NCBI GenBank assembly: GCA_905214315.1
Contig: CAJMLN010000002.1
Span: 1-64,000 of the forward strand
Origin: an uncultured bacterium
GTDB lineage: Bacteria > Bacillota > Clostridia > Christensenellales > QALW01
Direction: 5' to 3'
DNA length: 64,000 bases
Below the pieces are notes generated by a model. That model ran no database searches. It had not been told where the DNA came from and saw nothing but the letters and a program-made list of their open reading frames with translations. Position numbers and translations under genes: made by a program. Below, in pieces: positions 6,756 to 15,113 of this stretch (position 1 is the first letter of the stretch; each line of letters opens with the position of its first letter).

Positions 6756-7331
6756 TTATTCTTGATACACAAGGGAACAAATATACTCCTCCTGCCGGAA
6801 ATTTTGGAGCAGATATCCCTGAATTCGGGGCAGAAGACCGTTTTCATCGGCCGTGTGCACCTGCTTCATTCCCCCCGCCAGGCCGAGGCCGGTAAGCTTT
6901 AAATAGGCTTCCTTCGCCGTCCAGACGGAAAAAAAGCGAACGGGATCCCCGCCGATATAGGCACACTCGGCGGGCGTGCCTATCTTTGAAATCAGCCGCG
7001 CGTCAAAGGGCCGGAGAAGCTCGATATCCGCGCCCACCGCGCCCTCGTGCACAGCGCAGAGTACCTTGCTGCCGGAATGGCTGATGCTGACCTGCTGCCG
7101 GCTGCCGGGCAAATACGGCTTTCCGGCGTCGGTATAGGCCAGCTCTATGGCTTCGGCCGGACACCCCAGCGCTCGGGCAAGCAGCTGCTTGGCCGTATAA
7201 ATCCCCAGCAGCGTGCGCTTCTGCGCCTCCGCCGAAAGATACCGCGCCACCTGCCGCTTTCGGGCCTCCGCCCGGCAAAGCGCTTCGGCCTCCTCGGGAA
7301 ACTGCCGGATATCGGCGATTCTGTACTCCAT
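6756..7331 (-). CDS. 4'-phosphopantetheinyl transferase (Sfp/AcpT type)
   Basis: This encodes 191 residues. The enzyme transfers phosphopantetheine from CoA to carrier proteins. Family motifs are in order: GKPYLP, VSISHSGS, the magnesium-binding GADIE, and FFSVWTAKEAYLKLTGLGLAGG with the catalytic WxxKEA. The ATG at 7331 follows GGAGAGAG; a longer upstream reading has no ribosome binding site. No polyketide or peptide synthetase lies nearby, so the partner could be the fatty-acid acyl carrier protein or an unlinked pathway. It is divergent from ogt. The N-terminal half is less conserved than the catalytic half, as is usual for the Sfp group. Confidence 0.9.
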   Translation of the reverse strand: MEYRIADIRQFPEEAEALCRAEARKRQVARYLSAEAQKRTLLGIYTAKQLLARALGCPAEAIELAYTDAGKPYLPGSRQQVSISHSGSKVLCAVHEGAVGADIELLRPFDARLISKIGTPAECAYIGGDPVRFFSVWTAKEAYLKLTGLGLAGGMKQVHTADENGLLPRIQGYLLQNFRQEEYICSLVYQE

Positions 7332-7442
7332 TCCGCTCTCTCCTGCTGCGATGAATTGCAGAAGCGCCCTTTCCTCCGAAAAACCTTCCGCACCTCTATT
7401 ATAAGAAATTCGGGGTAATTTCGTCAATCGGCTATTTTTTGA

Positions 7443-7471
7443 TTGAAAAAAGTGTCGTCGTAGTGTATAAT
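7443..7471 (+). promoter_or_regulatory. Sigma-A promoter for ogt
   Basis: TTGAAA (7443-7448), a 17-base spacer and TATAAT (7466-7471) lie about 32 bases before the ogt start, with AAAAAGGAGCG as the ribosome binding site. Confidence 0.85.
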
Positions 7472-7502
7472 TTTGAGTACGATAACAAAAAGGAGCGCTT
7501 TT

Positions 7503-8000
7503 ATGTTCTGCGACTATATGAAATCGCCCATCGGCATTTTAAAGATTACGGCCAATCACAGCTTTATTAAGGGTATAGTGCTGGTAAGCGCGGCGGATAC
7601 TCCCCTGCCCAGCGAACTGACCGGGCTGTGCCGGCAGCAGCTGACCGAGTACTTTGAAAAAAAACGCACGGAGTTTTCCCTGCCCCTGGCGCCCGACGGA
7701 ACCGCTTTTGAAAAGCGAATCTGGCGCCGGCTGTGTCAAATTCCCTACGGAAGCACCATCACCTATCAGGAGGCCGCCGAGGCTGCCGGAAATAAAAACG
7801 CCCAGCGCGCGGCCGGTACCGCGATAGGTAAAAACCCTATTTTACTGCTCATTCCCTGCCACCGGGTAATCGGCGCCAACGGCCATTTGACCGGTTTTGC
7901 CGCGGGAATGGAGAATAAACGCTTTCTGCTGCTGCACGAGGGCGTAGCCTTAAAGGGAATGCGCTTGGCCGGACAGCCAAGGAACAAAAATCCGCAATAA
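7503..8000 (+). CDS. ogt: Methylated-DNA--protein-cysteine methyltransferase
   Basis: This encodes 165 residues. The protein repairs O6-methylguanine by accepting the alkyl group on an active-site cysteine (suicide reaction). The signature IPCHRV places the acceptor at Cys119. The helix-turn-helix part before it contains PYGSTITYQEAAEAAG and the arginine-finger region NAQRAAGTAIGKNP. The ATG at 7503 is well spaced from AAAGGAG. The N-terminal domain (residues 1-60) is short, as in Ogt rather than Ada. An MBL hydrolase follows after 16 bases and probably shares the transcript. Confidence 0.95.
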   Translation: MFCDYMKSPIGILKITANHSFIKGIVLVSAADTPLPSELTGLCRQQLTEYFEKKRTEFSLPLAPDGTAFEKRIWRRLCQIPYGSTITYQEAAEAAGNKNAQRAAGTAIGKNPILLLIPCHRVIGANGHLTGFAAGMENKRFLLLHEGVALKGMRLAGQPRNKNPQ

Positions 8001-8016
8001 AAAGGAGCGTATCAAC

Positions 8017-8829
8017 ATGAAAATTATCCAGCAAACCAATATGACCTCCAAGCAGAGCATGGGCTATGAGATTATCGCTGAAACCGGGCAGCTGCTTGTA
8101 ATCGACGGAGGCTACAGCGGCAACGAGGAGGAGCTGCGGCGGCTGATTAAAAGCGCCGGCGGCCATGTGGACCTGTGGCTGATCACCCATCCCCACGCCG
8201 ACCATCACAACGCGGTAATCGGCGTACTGTCCGATCCGCAGGGCATCACGGTGGACCGCATCGGCACCTCCATGCTGCCGGATTCCTGGGCCGAGGGAAA
8301 GGCCGACGCCGAGGATCTGCTGACCTGGAACCGGTTTGAGCGCACGCTTGACAACGTATTTCAGCTTCAGGCAGGGCAGGTGTTTCAACTGGGATCCCTG
8401 CGGGTAGAGGTCCTTGCCGGCGCCAATCCCGACCTGGAAATGAATCCGTTTAACAACCAGTCCTGCGTATTCCGTGTAAGTGAGGACGATTTTTCCCTGC
8501 TGATTTTGGGTGATCTGGGCGCAGAGGCCGGACGCCGCCTGCTGCAAAAGGGAGTGGAGCTGAAAGCCGACGCCGTACAGATGGCGCATCACGGACAAAA
8601 CGGCGTGGAGGAAGAATTTTATCAGGCAGTACAGCCCGAATGGGCCTTCTGGCCCACACCCGATTGGCTGTGGCAGAACACCGCCTATTTGGGCGGAGCG
8701 CCGGGCACCGGTTCCTTCAAAACGCCCGAGGTCATTGCATGGATGAAAAAGCTGGGCGCAAAAAATATCACCTGCTTCGACCATACCGTAATGTTTGATA
8801 CCAAAACCAAAAAAACCGTAAAATACTAA
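8017..8829 (+). CDS. Metallo-beta-lactamase-fold hydrolase (ComEC C-terminal-like)
   Basis: This encodes 270 residues. The metal-binding signature THPHADHHNA (His58, His60, Asp62, His63) is followed by LLILGDLG and QMAHHGQNG, giving a complete two-metal site of the kind found in the C-terminal domain of ComEC and stand-alone relatives. There is no signal peptide, so it probably acts in the cytoplasm. The substrate cannot be told from sequence; phosphodiesters are plausible. The ATG follows AAAAAGGAGCG, an almost exact copy of the ogt ribosome binding site, 16 bases after the ogt stop. Confidence 0.85.
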   Translation: MKIIQQTNMTSKQSMGYEIIAETGQLLVIDGGYSGNEEELRRLIKSAGGHVDLWLITHPHADHHNAVIGVLSDPQGITVDRIGTSMLPDSWAEGKADAEDLLTWNRFERTLDNVFQLQAGQVFQLGSLRVEVLAGANPDLEMNPFNNQSCVFRVSEDDFSLLILGDLGAEAGRRLLQKGVELKADAVQMAHHGQNGVEEEFYQAVQPEWAFWPTPDWLWQNTAYLGGAPGTGSFKTPEVIAWMKKLGAKNITCFDHTVMFDTKTKKTVKY

Positions 8830-8847
8830 GATCTCTCCTTTCCGCAT

Positions 8848-8883
8848 GGGCCGGCGCCTTCGGGCACCGGCCCGCGGTTTTGA
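8848..8883 (+). terminator. Terminator-like hairpin after the MBL gene
   Basis: GGGCCGGCGCC and GGCACCGGCCC close a TTCG tetraloop, followed by GCGGTTTTGA. The stem is very stable, but the T-run is short. Confidence 0.65.
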
Positions 8884-8961
8884 AATAAGCGGCGCGGTTC
8901 GTTTTTGATGCCGGACGCCCGCGGCAGAGGCGAAAAATAATTTTTACAGAGAGGATATTCC

Positions 8962-9543
8962 ATGAAATACGAATACACCATAGCCGCCTGCACCGGAAAG
9001 TGCATCTGCGTAACAGCCGGGCAGAAGATTACCGTGACGGATATCGAGGGACAGCAGGTGGCGGATTTTTTTGCAGAACGCCTGAACGAGCCGGAGGAAT
9101 TTTTATCCACGGCCGTTACCATTGACTGCAACGCATCCGTCCGCCTAAAGCCGGGCGACTGCATTTATTCCAACCTCTACCGCCCGATGCTGCGGATTCT
9201 CGCGGACGACACGGGCGTGCACGATCTGCTGTTTCCCTGCTGCCGCAGGGAGATGTATGATTTTTTCTACCGTAACGGCAAGGACCATCCCAATTGCCTT
9301 GACAATATCAACCGCAGCTTAAAGCAAAGGCGGCCGATCATTCAGCCGGTCAACCTGTTCATGCACACAAAGATCCACGAAAACGGACAGGTAACCGTTG
9401 AGCCGCCGGTTTCCCGGGCGGGAAGCAGCATTGTCTTTCGTGCCGAAATGGATATGCGCCTGGGCATCGCGGCCTGCAGCGTATCGGAAAGCCGGTGCAA
9501 CGGCGGAAAGTGCTCCGCCGTTCAGGTGACCGTGGAGGACTGA
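8962..9543 (+). CDS. DUF1989 (urea carboxylase-associated type) protein
   Basis: This encodes 193 residues matching the DUF1989 family: the start GKCICVTAGQKITVTDIEGQQVADFF, then a block CCRREMYDFFYRNGKDHPNCLDNIN with conserved Cys/His suited to metal binding, and VNLFMHTKIHENG. In other bacteria these genes sit beside urea amidolyase or guanidine-degradation genes and are thought to encode carboxyguanidine deiminase-type or accessory proteins. None of those partners is near here, so the role is open. It follows GAGAGGATATTCC and stands between an MBL hydrolase and a DUF4180 gene. Confidence 0.8.
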   Translation: MKYEYTIAACTGKCICVTAGQKITVTDIEGQQVADFFAERLNEPEEFLSTAVTIDCNASVRLKPGDCIYSNLYRPMLRILADDTGVHDLLFPCCRREMYDFFYRNGKDHPNCLDNINRSLKQRRPIIQPVNLFMHTKIHENGQVTVEPPVSRAGSSIVFRAEMDMRLGIAACSVSESRCNGGKCSAVQVTVED

Positions 9544-9580
9544 ACGCGCGAGGAATTTCAGCAAAAGCCGAGGAATAGAA

Positions 9581-9943
9581 ATGATAATAGAAAAAATACA
9601 ACAGAACAATAAAATCTGCGCCGCAGTAAGCGGCGACGAAAAACTGATTACGGACACATCCTCCGCGCTGGATGTGCTTATGGCGGTAAAACACGGCGCC
9701 GGAACAGGAAATATCGTAATTGCCAAAAAGCTGATTGCAGAGGATTTTTTTATTCTCAGCACCGGGCTTGCAGGAGAAATTCTGCAAAAATATATAACCT
9801 ACGGAGGACGCATCGCCATTTGGGGCGATTACTCACACTATACCAGCAAGCCCCTGAAAGATTTTATTTTTGAAAGCAATAAAGGAAAAGACGTATTTTT
9901 TACAGCAACGCAGGCCGAGGGCATCGACAGGCTTTGCCGCTAA
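9581..9943 (+). CDS. DUF4180 domain protein
   Basis: This encodes 120 residues fitting the DUF4180 family (LDVLMAVKHGAGTGNIVIAKKLIAEDFFILSTGLAGEILQKYITYGGRIAIWGDYSHYTSKPLKDFIFESNKGKDVFFTATQAE, cited here only as position 30-115). Characteristic features are the FILSTGLAGEI segment and the GDYSHYTSKPLKDF block. The biochemical function of the family is unknown; it often appears with transcriptional regulators. The ATG follows GAGGAATAGAA. It is probably in one transcript with the DUF1989 gene, 37 bases upstream. Confidence 0.78.
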   Translation: MIIEKIQQNNKICAAVSGDEKLITDTSSALDVLMAVKHGAGTGNIVIAKKLIAEDFFILSTGLAGEILQKYITYGGRIAIWGDYSHYTSKPLKDFIFESNKGKDVFFTATQAEGIDRLCR

Positions 9944-10072
9944 AGCACTCCGCATCCCGGAACCGGCGTTCTCTGTTTTAACCAAAGCAGTCCTTTTACG
10001 CTCCGGTCCCGGGAATCCGGCGGTCCAGAAAACAGACAGAGCTGCGCGCAGACCTTTTGTTTTAAGCGAAAA

Positions 10073-10112
10073 AACATCCGCAGACATAAAGCCTGCGGAT
10101 GTTCTGTTTTTT
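10073..10112. terminator. Bidirectional terminator between convergent genes
   Basis: AACATCCGCAG (10073-10083) pairs perfectly with CTGCGGATGTT (10093-10103). T-rich DNA follows on the right (CTGTTTTTTC) and A-rich DNA precedes it, so it can end both the DUF4180 transcript and the CofE-like gene. Confidence 0.85.
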
Positions 10113-10119
10113 CAGTTTT

Positions 10120-11316
10120 TTATTCCTTGGTATAGTTATCAAAATAGCCCTGAATATAGATGATCGGCGTGCCCTTGTCGCCGCTGCCGGAGGTCAGGTC
10201 GGCCAGAGAGCCGATCAGATCGGTCAGCCGCCGGGGCGTCGTTCCCTGCGAGGCCATCTTTCCCACCAGATCCGCGTCCTTGTGGCGGATATAATCGGAA
10301 ATCGCCTCCTTCAGCGCGTCACCGCTGAGAGAAGCAAACTCGTTGTCCGCCAGATACTTGAGCTTGACCTCGTTGGGCGTTCCCTCCAGCCCCGGCGTAT
10401 ATGCCGGAGAAACCACCGGATCGGCCAGCTCCCATATCTTGCCCACCGGGTCCTTAAACGCGCCGTCACCGTAAACCATAACCTCCACGTTTTTTCCCGT
10501 AGCCCTGCGGAGTTTTTCCTGCACCGAAAAAACAAACTCCTCACAGTGAACCGGGAACAGCTTTACCGTCTCCTCGGTGGCTTTATTCGAGCCCAGCAGG
10601 CCGTACTTCTCGTTATAGCCGCTGCCGTTGACGGGGCCTGTTAAAATATCGTCCAGGCCGAACACCTTTTCGGCGCCGCAGCTCTTTAAAATCCGCTTGG
10701 TGCGTGCGCGGGTGTGGATATCGCAGCAGAGCACGCTTTTGGTGTACCGGAGAATCGTGCGGCAGTCGTTGGCCAGAATCACTTCCACCTCGGCGCCGCA
10801 GGAGGTAATCAGCTCCTTATAATATTCGATGTAATCCACGCCGGTAAAGGTATGCCTGCGGGTGCCGAACAACTCGCGGAACCGGCTTTCGGTCAGAACG
10901 TCGCTCCAGGGATTGATGCCTTTTTCATCCAGCGAATCAAGATCGACCAGATGATTTCCCACCTCGTCGGAGGGATAGCTGAGCATCAGCACAATTTTCT
11001 TTACCCCCGAGGCAATGCCCTTTAAACAGATGGAAAAACGGTTGCGGCTGAGAATGGGGAAAATCACGCCCACCGTGTCGTCGCCGAATTTCTGCGCCAC
11101 ATCGGCGGCAATATCTTTAATATTTGCATAATTTCCCTGGGACCGTGCCAGTACGGCCTCGGTAACGGCAACAACGTCTTTATCACGGATCGTAAAGCCG
11201 TCCTCCCCCTCTGCGGCGCGAAGCACGCAGTCGGCGGTAATTTGGGCCAAATCGTCACCCTCGCGGATAATCGGCGCCCGCAGTCCGCGGGAGACGGTAC
11301 CTATAAAACGTTCCAT
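10120..11316 (-). CDS. Coenzyme F420:L-glutamate ligase-like protein
   Basis: This encodes 398 residues. It belongs to the F420_ligase (CofE) fold family, with the N-terminal block containing IREGDDLAQI and DGFTIRDKDVVAVTEAVLARSQG, where CofE proteins have the substrate-binding IxxGDDL and DGDVVVVTQKIVS-type motifs. F420 is not known from most Clostridia, and this long form is common there, so it more likely ligates an amino acid to another substrate or acts in an uncharacterised pathway. The start at 11316 follows GAGGAGAAAAACT. A LysR gene is divergent on the other side of a short promoter region. Confidence 0.75.
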   Translation of the reverse strand: MERFIGTVSRGLRAPIIREGDDLAQITADCVLRAAEGEDGFTIRDKDVVAVTEAVLARSQGNYANIKDIAADVAQKFGDDTVGVIFPILSRNRFSICLKGIASGVKKIVLMLSYPSDEVGNHLVDLDSLDEKGINPWSDVLTESRFRELFGTRRHTFTGVDYIEYYKELITSCGAEVEVILANDCRTILRYTKSVLCCDIHTRARTKRILKSCGAEKVFGLDDILTGPVNGSGYNEKYGLLGSNKATEETVKLFPVHCEEFVFSVQEKLRRATGKNVEVMVYGDGAFKDPVGKIWELADPVVSPAYTPGLEGTPNEVKLKYLADNEFASLSGDALKEAISDYIRHKDADLVGKMASQGTTPRRLTDLIGSLADLTSGSGDKGTPIIYIQGYFDNYTKE

Positions 11317-11351
11317 AGTTTTTCTCCTCTCTTATGCCCGGCAAACGGGTA

Positions 11352-11380
11352 TTGTCTTTTTCTGCCGTATATAGTATAAT
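11352..11380 (+). promoter_or_regulatory. Promoter for the LysR gene
   Basis: TTGTCT (11352-11357), 17 bases and TATAAT (11375-11380) lie in the 124-base gap between the CofE-like gene and the LysR gene. AT-rich dyads further right (about 11389-11425) could be LysR sites, but I cannot define them. Confidence 0.7.
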
Positions 11381-11440
11381 GAAAAGCGAATTATTAGTAA
11401 AGTTAATATTTTTAATAGATTTCATAAGCGAGGCTAATTT

Positions 11441-12319
11441 ATGGATATCAAATTGGACGCCTACCGCATCTTTTATGCGGCGGCAAAAGAACAAAGCTTT
11501 TCCAAAGCGGCTCAGGAGCTGTTCATTACGCAGTCGGCGGTCAGCCAGTCGATTAAAAACCTGGAGCAGCGGCTCCAAACGGCGCTGTTTGTGCGCAGCA
11601 AACGGGAGATCCGCCTGACCCCCGAGGGCGAAACGCTCTACGAATATGTAAAAAACGCACTCTCCTTGCTTGAAAAGGGGGAAGGCGAGCTGCTGCGCTT
11701 TCAAAGCCTGGAGCAGGGACAGCTGCGCATTGCCGCGGGCGACACGCTTTCACGGTACCTGTTGCTGCCGTTTTTAGAGGCTTTTAACCGGAAATATCCG
11801 ATGGTCCGCGTCAGCATCGTCAACCGTACCAGCCCGCAGTCGCTGGCGCTGCTGAAGGCAGGACAGGCCGATCTGGCCTTTGTCAACCTGCCGTTAAGCG
11901 ACGAGGCCGTGGAATTCCGCCCGTACCGCCGGGTACAGGAAATCTTTGTGGGCGGAAGTCGGTTCCGCGCCCTTACCCAAAAACCCGTGCCTCTGCATCA
12001 GCTGCCGCAGTATCCCCTGATCTTTTTAGAGCGCAGCTCCAATTCCCGCATGGCCGCGGAGGCGTTCTTTTTCAGCCGGGGAATTTCCCTTTCACCTGAT
12101 ATTGAGCTGGGCTCCCACGACCTTCTGCTGGAGTTTGCCAGAATCAATCTGGGCATCTCCTGCGTAACGCGGGAATTTTCCGAGCATTATCTGCGGACAC
12201 AGGAGCTGTTTGAAATCAAAACCGACGAGCCTTTGCCGCCGCGCCATGTGGGAATATGCACCCTAAAGGGCGTCAGCGCCTCCGCCGCCGCCCGCGCGTT
12301 TTTAGAGCTGCTGCAATAG
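11441..12319 (+). CDS. LysR-family transcriptional regulator
   Basis: This encodes 292 residues. The N-terminal winged HTH is clear (YRIFYAAAKEQSFSKAAQEL, SAVSQSIKNLEQRLQTALF, TPEGETLYEYVKNAL), followed by a periplasmic-binding-protein-like effector domain from about residue 90. LysR genes commonly regulate the divergent neighbour, here the CofE-like ligase gene. The effector is unknown. The gene start overlaps no upstream frame, and the ATG lies near AAGCGAGG. Confidence 0.9.
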   Translation: MDIKLDAYRIFYAAAKEQSFSKAAQELFITQSAVSQSIKNLEQRLQTALFVRSKREIRLTPEGETLYEYVKNALSLLEKGEGELLRFQSLEQGQLRIAAGDTLSRYLLLPFLEAFNRKYPMVRVSIVNRTSPQSLALLKAGQADLAFVNLPLSDEAVEFRPYRRVQEIFVGGSRFRALTQKPVPLHQLPQYPLIFLERSSNSRMAAEAFFFSRGISLSPDIELGSHDLLLEFARINLGISCVTREFSEHYLRTQELFEIKTDEPLPPRHVGICTLKGVSASAAARAFLELLQ

Positions 12320-12396
12320 ATGTAAAAATTGCATGGAGCCTGAATTTTGGTGTCCCGCTTTTCTGCTCCTTTTGAAAAGAAAGAGGGAAAACTGAG

Positions 12397-12437
12397 TAAA
12401 AAAAGACGGATTCCACCTTTTTGGCAAAATCCGTTTT
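12397..12437 (-). terminator. Terminator of gap
   Basis: On the reverse strand ACGGATTTTGCC pairs with GGTGGAATCCGT across AAAAA, followed by CTTTTTTT. It lies 37 bases after the gap stop codon. Confidence 0.82.
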
Positions 12438-12473
12438 ACTGTTTTGTTTTTGCGGCAGAAGCGCTGTTTTTGC

Positions 12474-13490
12474 TTACAGCTCAGCAAAATATTTAATGGT
12501 GCGTACCATCTGGCTGGTATAGGAGTTTTCGTTATCATACCAGGAAACAACCTGTACCTGATAGGTATCATCATCGATCTTGGCAACCATCGTCTGGGTT
12601 GCATCAAACAGGGAACCGTAGGTCATGCCGATTACGTCGGAAGAAACGATCTGATCGGTATTGTAGCCAAAGGAAGCGGATGAAGCAGCCTTCATGGCGG
12701 CGTTGATGCCCTCTGCGGTAACATCCTTGCCTTTTACTACAGCCACAAGAATCGTGGTGGAGCCGGTGCAGGTGGGTACACGCTGGGCAGAGCCGATCAG
12801 CTTGCCGTTAAGCTCGGGAATAACCAGGCCGATGGCTTTGGCCGCGCCGGTGGAGTTGGGAACAATATTCTGCGCGGCGGCACGGGCACGACGGAAATCC
12901 CCCTTGCGGTGCGGGCCATCCAGCACCATTTGATCACCGGTATATGCATGAACAGTGGTCATAATACCGCTCTGGATGGGAGCGTAATCGTTCAGGGCTT
13001 TTGCCATGGGCGCCAGACAGTTGGTGGTGCAGGAGGCGGCGGAAATCACCTGATCCTCTTTGGTCAGAGTATTTTCATTTACGCTGAAAACAATGGTTTT
13101 CAGATCTTTGCCCGCGGGGGCGGAGATCACGCATTTTTTAGCGCCGGCGTTGATATGCGCCATTGCTTTTTCCTTGGAAGTATAAAACCCGGTGCATTCC
13201 AGAACAACGTCAACGCCGATCTGGCCCCAGGGAAGGTTTGCCGCATCCTTTTCGGCATAAATTTTAATGGTTTTGCCGTCTACGGTAATGCTGTCCTCAC
13301 CGGCTTCTACGGTATGGCCTTTGGCAACATAACTGCCCTGCGCGGTATCATATTTAAGCAGATGGGCAAGCATGTCCGGGCTGGTGAGATCGTTAATGGC
13401 AACTACTTCATAGCCCTCGGCACCGAACATCTGCCGGAAAGCAAGACGGCCGATACGGCCGAACCCGTTAATAGCAACTTTTACTGACAT
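12474..13490 (-). CDS. gap: Glyceraldehyde-3-phosphate dehydrogenase, type I
   Basis: This encodes 338 residues. The enzyme oxidises glyceraldehyde 3-phosphate to 1,3-bisphosphoglycerate in glycolysis with NAD. It has the Rossmann start KVAINGFGRIGR, the Asp34 of AINDLT that favours NAD, the catalytic Cys154 in SAASCTTNCLAP, the catalytic His181 in VHAYTGDQ, and the C-terminal SWYDNENSYTSQMV. I chose the ATG at 13490, 9 bases after GGAGG; an in-frame TTG two codons upstream is less well placed. It is a stand-alone transcription unit with its own promoter and terminator, not linked to pgk/tpi here. Confidence 0.97.
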   Translation of the reverse strand: MSVKVAINGFGRIGRLAFRQMFGAEGYEVVAINDLTSPDMLAHLLKYDTAQGSYVAKGHTVEAGEDSITVDGKTIKIYAEKDAANLPWGQIGVDVVLECTGFYTSKEKAMAHINAGAKKCVISAPAGKDLKTIVFSVNENTLTKEDQVISAASCTTNCLAPMAKALNDYAPIQSGIMTTVHAYTGDQMVLDGPHRKGDFRRARAAAQNIVPNSTGAAKAIGLVIPELNGKLIGSAQRVPTCTGSTTILVAVVKGKDVTAEGINAAMKAASSASFGYNTDQIVSSDVIGMTYGSLFDATQTMVAKIDDDTYQVQVVSWYDNENSYTSQMVRTIKYFAEL

Positions 13491-13528
13491 ATTCAAGTTC
13501 CTCCATATTCCTTTAATTTACGTTCCCT

Positions 13529-13557
13529 ATTTTATACCATTATTGCTTTTTATGCAA
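13529..13557 (-). promoter_or_regulatory. Promoter of gap
   Basis: On the reverse strand TTGCAT (13557-13552), 17 bases and TAAAAT (13534-13529) precede gap. The alternative -10 TATAAA is shifted by two bases. Confidence 0.65.
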
Positions 13558-14240
13558 GTGAATATACCGTGAAATTGAGATTTTTTAAGAAAACCCCGCT
13601 TTTTAGAAATTATTTTTGCCTGATAACGGAAATTTTTTATCGGAGGATTTGATGAAAGCCATTGCAAAATAACATCGAGCTTTTTTATCTGCATTTTTTT
13701 AAATATTTTCTATATGCAACAAATATTCTACCAAACCAAGCTAAAGAAAATATTATGGACATATAACTCTTTATTTGTTATAACTGCAAATCCCAGTAAG
13801 CAATCCCAAATAATAAAAAATGATCTTACATTTACTTTACATGTTTTTGCAATTTTATTTAAGCATCAAACAAATGCTTTTTATCAATATACTAATTCCA
13901 AATATCAAAAATGGTATCTATTCTTGTTAATAAAGCCCTTGTTGTAAATAAAATACAACTACAGATACTATCAAAGCTGTTATTATTCTCTTTGCAGAGC
14001 CTATCATTTTTCTTCCCTTTACTATGATTTGTTTGTTGCGCTAATTCATTCAAACAAAAAATAATTGATATTAAAAAAATATTAAATTGAGTTTTGATTG
14101 GCTTTAATATAGAATATTTTGGAAAGAGAATAAATTTCGTAGCATGGGATTCGCTCCCTTTTTGTATTTTTCACTTCCTGAAGCGGGAGCTTAGTATTCC
14201 TGCGGACCGGTATTTCTATTGCATCACAGGCGTCTGTGTT
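13558..14240. other. Gene-less AT-rich stretch
   Basis: These are about 680 bases of strongly AT-rich DNA between gap and ribF. A 77-codon frame at 13714-13947 has no ribosome binding site and no family features, so I do not call it. A weak hairpin, GGGA-TTCGC-TCCC followed by TTTTTG, lies near 14144. I see nothing else. Confidence 0.55.
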
Positions 14241-15113
14241 TTACCGTAGGGTGCGGATATAGGCGTCGATCAAAAGAGCGTCCTCCGAGAGCTGGTGTGT
14301 CAGCTCCTCCAAAGAGGAAAATTTTTTTTCATCGCGGATCTTTTTTAAAAAGCTTATCGTGATTTTTTTTCCGTACACATCGCCTCGGAAGCCTAAAATA
14401 TGTGTTTCTACCGAAAGCGTTTGTTCGCTGGTTACCGTAGGGTTGATGCCGATATTGGTCATTCCCTTATACAGCCGGCCTTCCAGCCGGCACACCGTTG
14501 CATATACGCCCCGCCCGGGAATCAGCTTTTCCTCTGATACAGAGGTGTTTACGGTAGGAAAGCCGATGCTTTGTCCGATATGCCTGCCGTGCACGGTAGG
14601 ACCGCTCACAGAATAGCCGCGCCCCAACAAAAGCGCCGCTGTTTCCGCGTCGCCGGCGCAGAGCGCGCTGCGAATACCTGTACTGCTGATGACGCGCTGC
14701 CGGGAATCCAGTACTGGCGGAACGATTTCCGTTTGATAGCCGTATTTTTGCCCCAGCTGTTTCAGCAAAAGGCAGTTTCCCTCTGCTTTTTGGCCAAAAG
14801 TATGGTCAAACCCCGCGATAATCGTCTGCGGCCGGAATCTTCGGCACAGCCAGCCGATATATTCCTCCGCCGGTACGGCGGCTTTTTTTTCGTCAAAAGG
14901 CTGCATAAAAACCTCGTCGGCCCCGTATTTCTTCAAAAGCATGGTCTTTTCCTCCGGGGTGGTCAGGAGCTTGACGTCTTTTTTGAAAAACGCCGCGGGG
15001 GGACGGGAAAAGGTACAGGCAATTACCGATCCTGCGAAAGCTTCTGCGCGTTTTATCAGCGCCTGATGCCCCAGGTGCACCCCGTCAAAGGTGCCCAAAA
15101 CAAGCGTGCTCAC
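14241..15113 (-). CDS. ribF: Bifunctional riboflavin kinase / FAD synthetase
   Basis: This encodes 290 residues. The protein makes FMN from riboflavin and FAD from FMN. The N-terminal nucleotidyltransferase has TFDGVHLGHQAL and ISSTGIRSALCAGD; the C-terminal kinase has GPTVHGRHIGQSIGFPTVN, GVYAT and NIGINPTV. The best start is GTG at 15113: GGAGG lies 6 bases upstream, and the GTG overlaps the truB stop as GTGA. This gives an N-terminus shorter by about ten residues than many homologues, beginning directly at the first beta strand. It is the last gene of the rimP operon in this window. Confidence 0.93.
   Translation of the reverse strand: MSTLVLGTFDGVHLGHQALIKRAEAFAGSVIACTFSRPPAAFFKKDVKLLTTPEEKTMLLKKYGADEVFMQPFDEKKAAVPAEEYIGWLCRRFRPQTIIAGFDHTFGQKAEGNCLLLKQLGQKYGYQTEIVPPVLDSRQRVISSTGIRSALCAGDAETAALLLGRGYSVSGPTVHGRHIGQSIGFPTVNTSVSEEKLIPGRGVYATVCRLEGRLYKGMTNIGINPTVTSEQTLSVETHILGFRGDVYGKKITISFLKKIRDEKKFSSLEELTHQLSEDALLIDAYIRTLR

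Noticed and set aside
13714..13947. 77-codon frame in AT-rich DNA after gap
   Set aside because: It has no ribosome binding site, and its Lys/Asn/Phe/Tyr-rich composition is what AT-rich noise gives.
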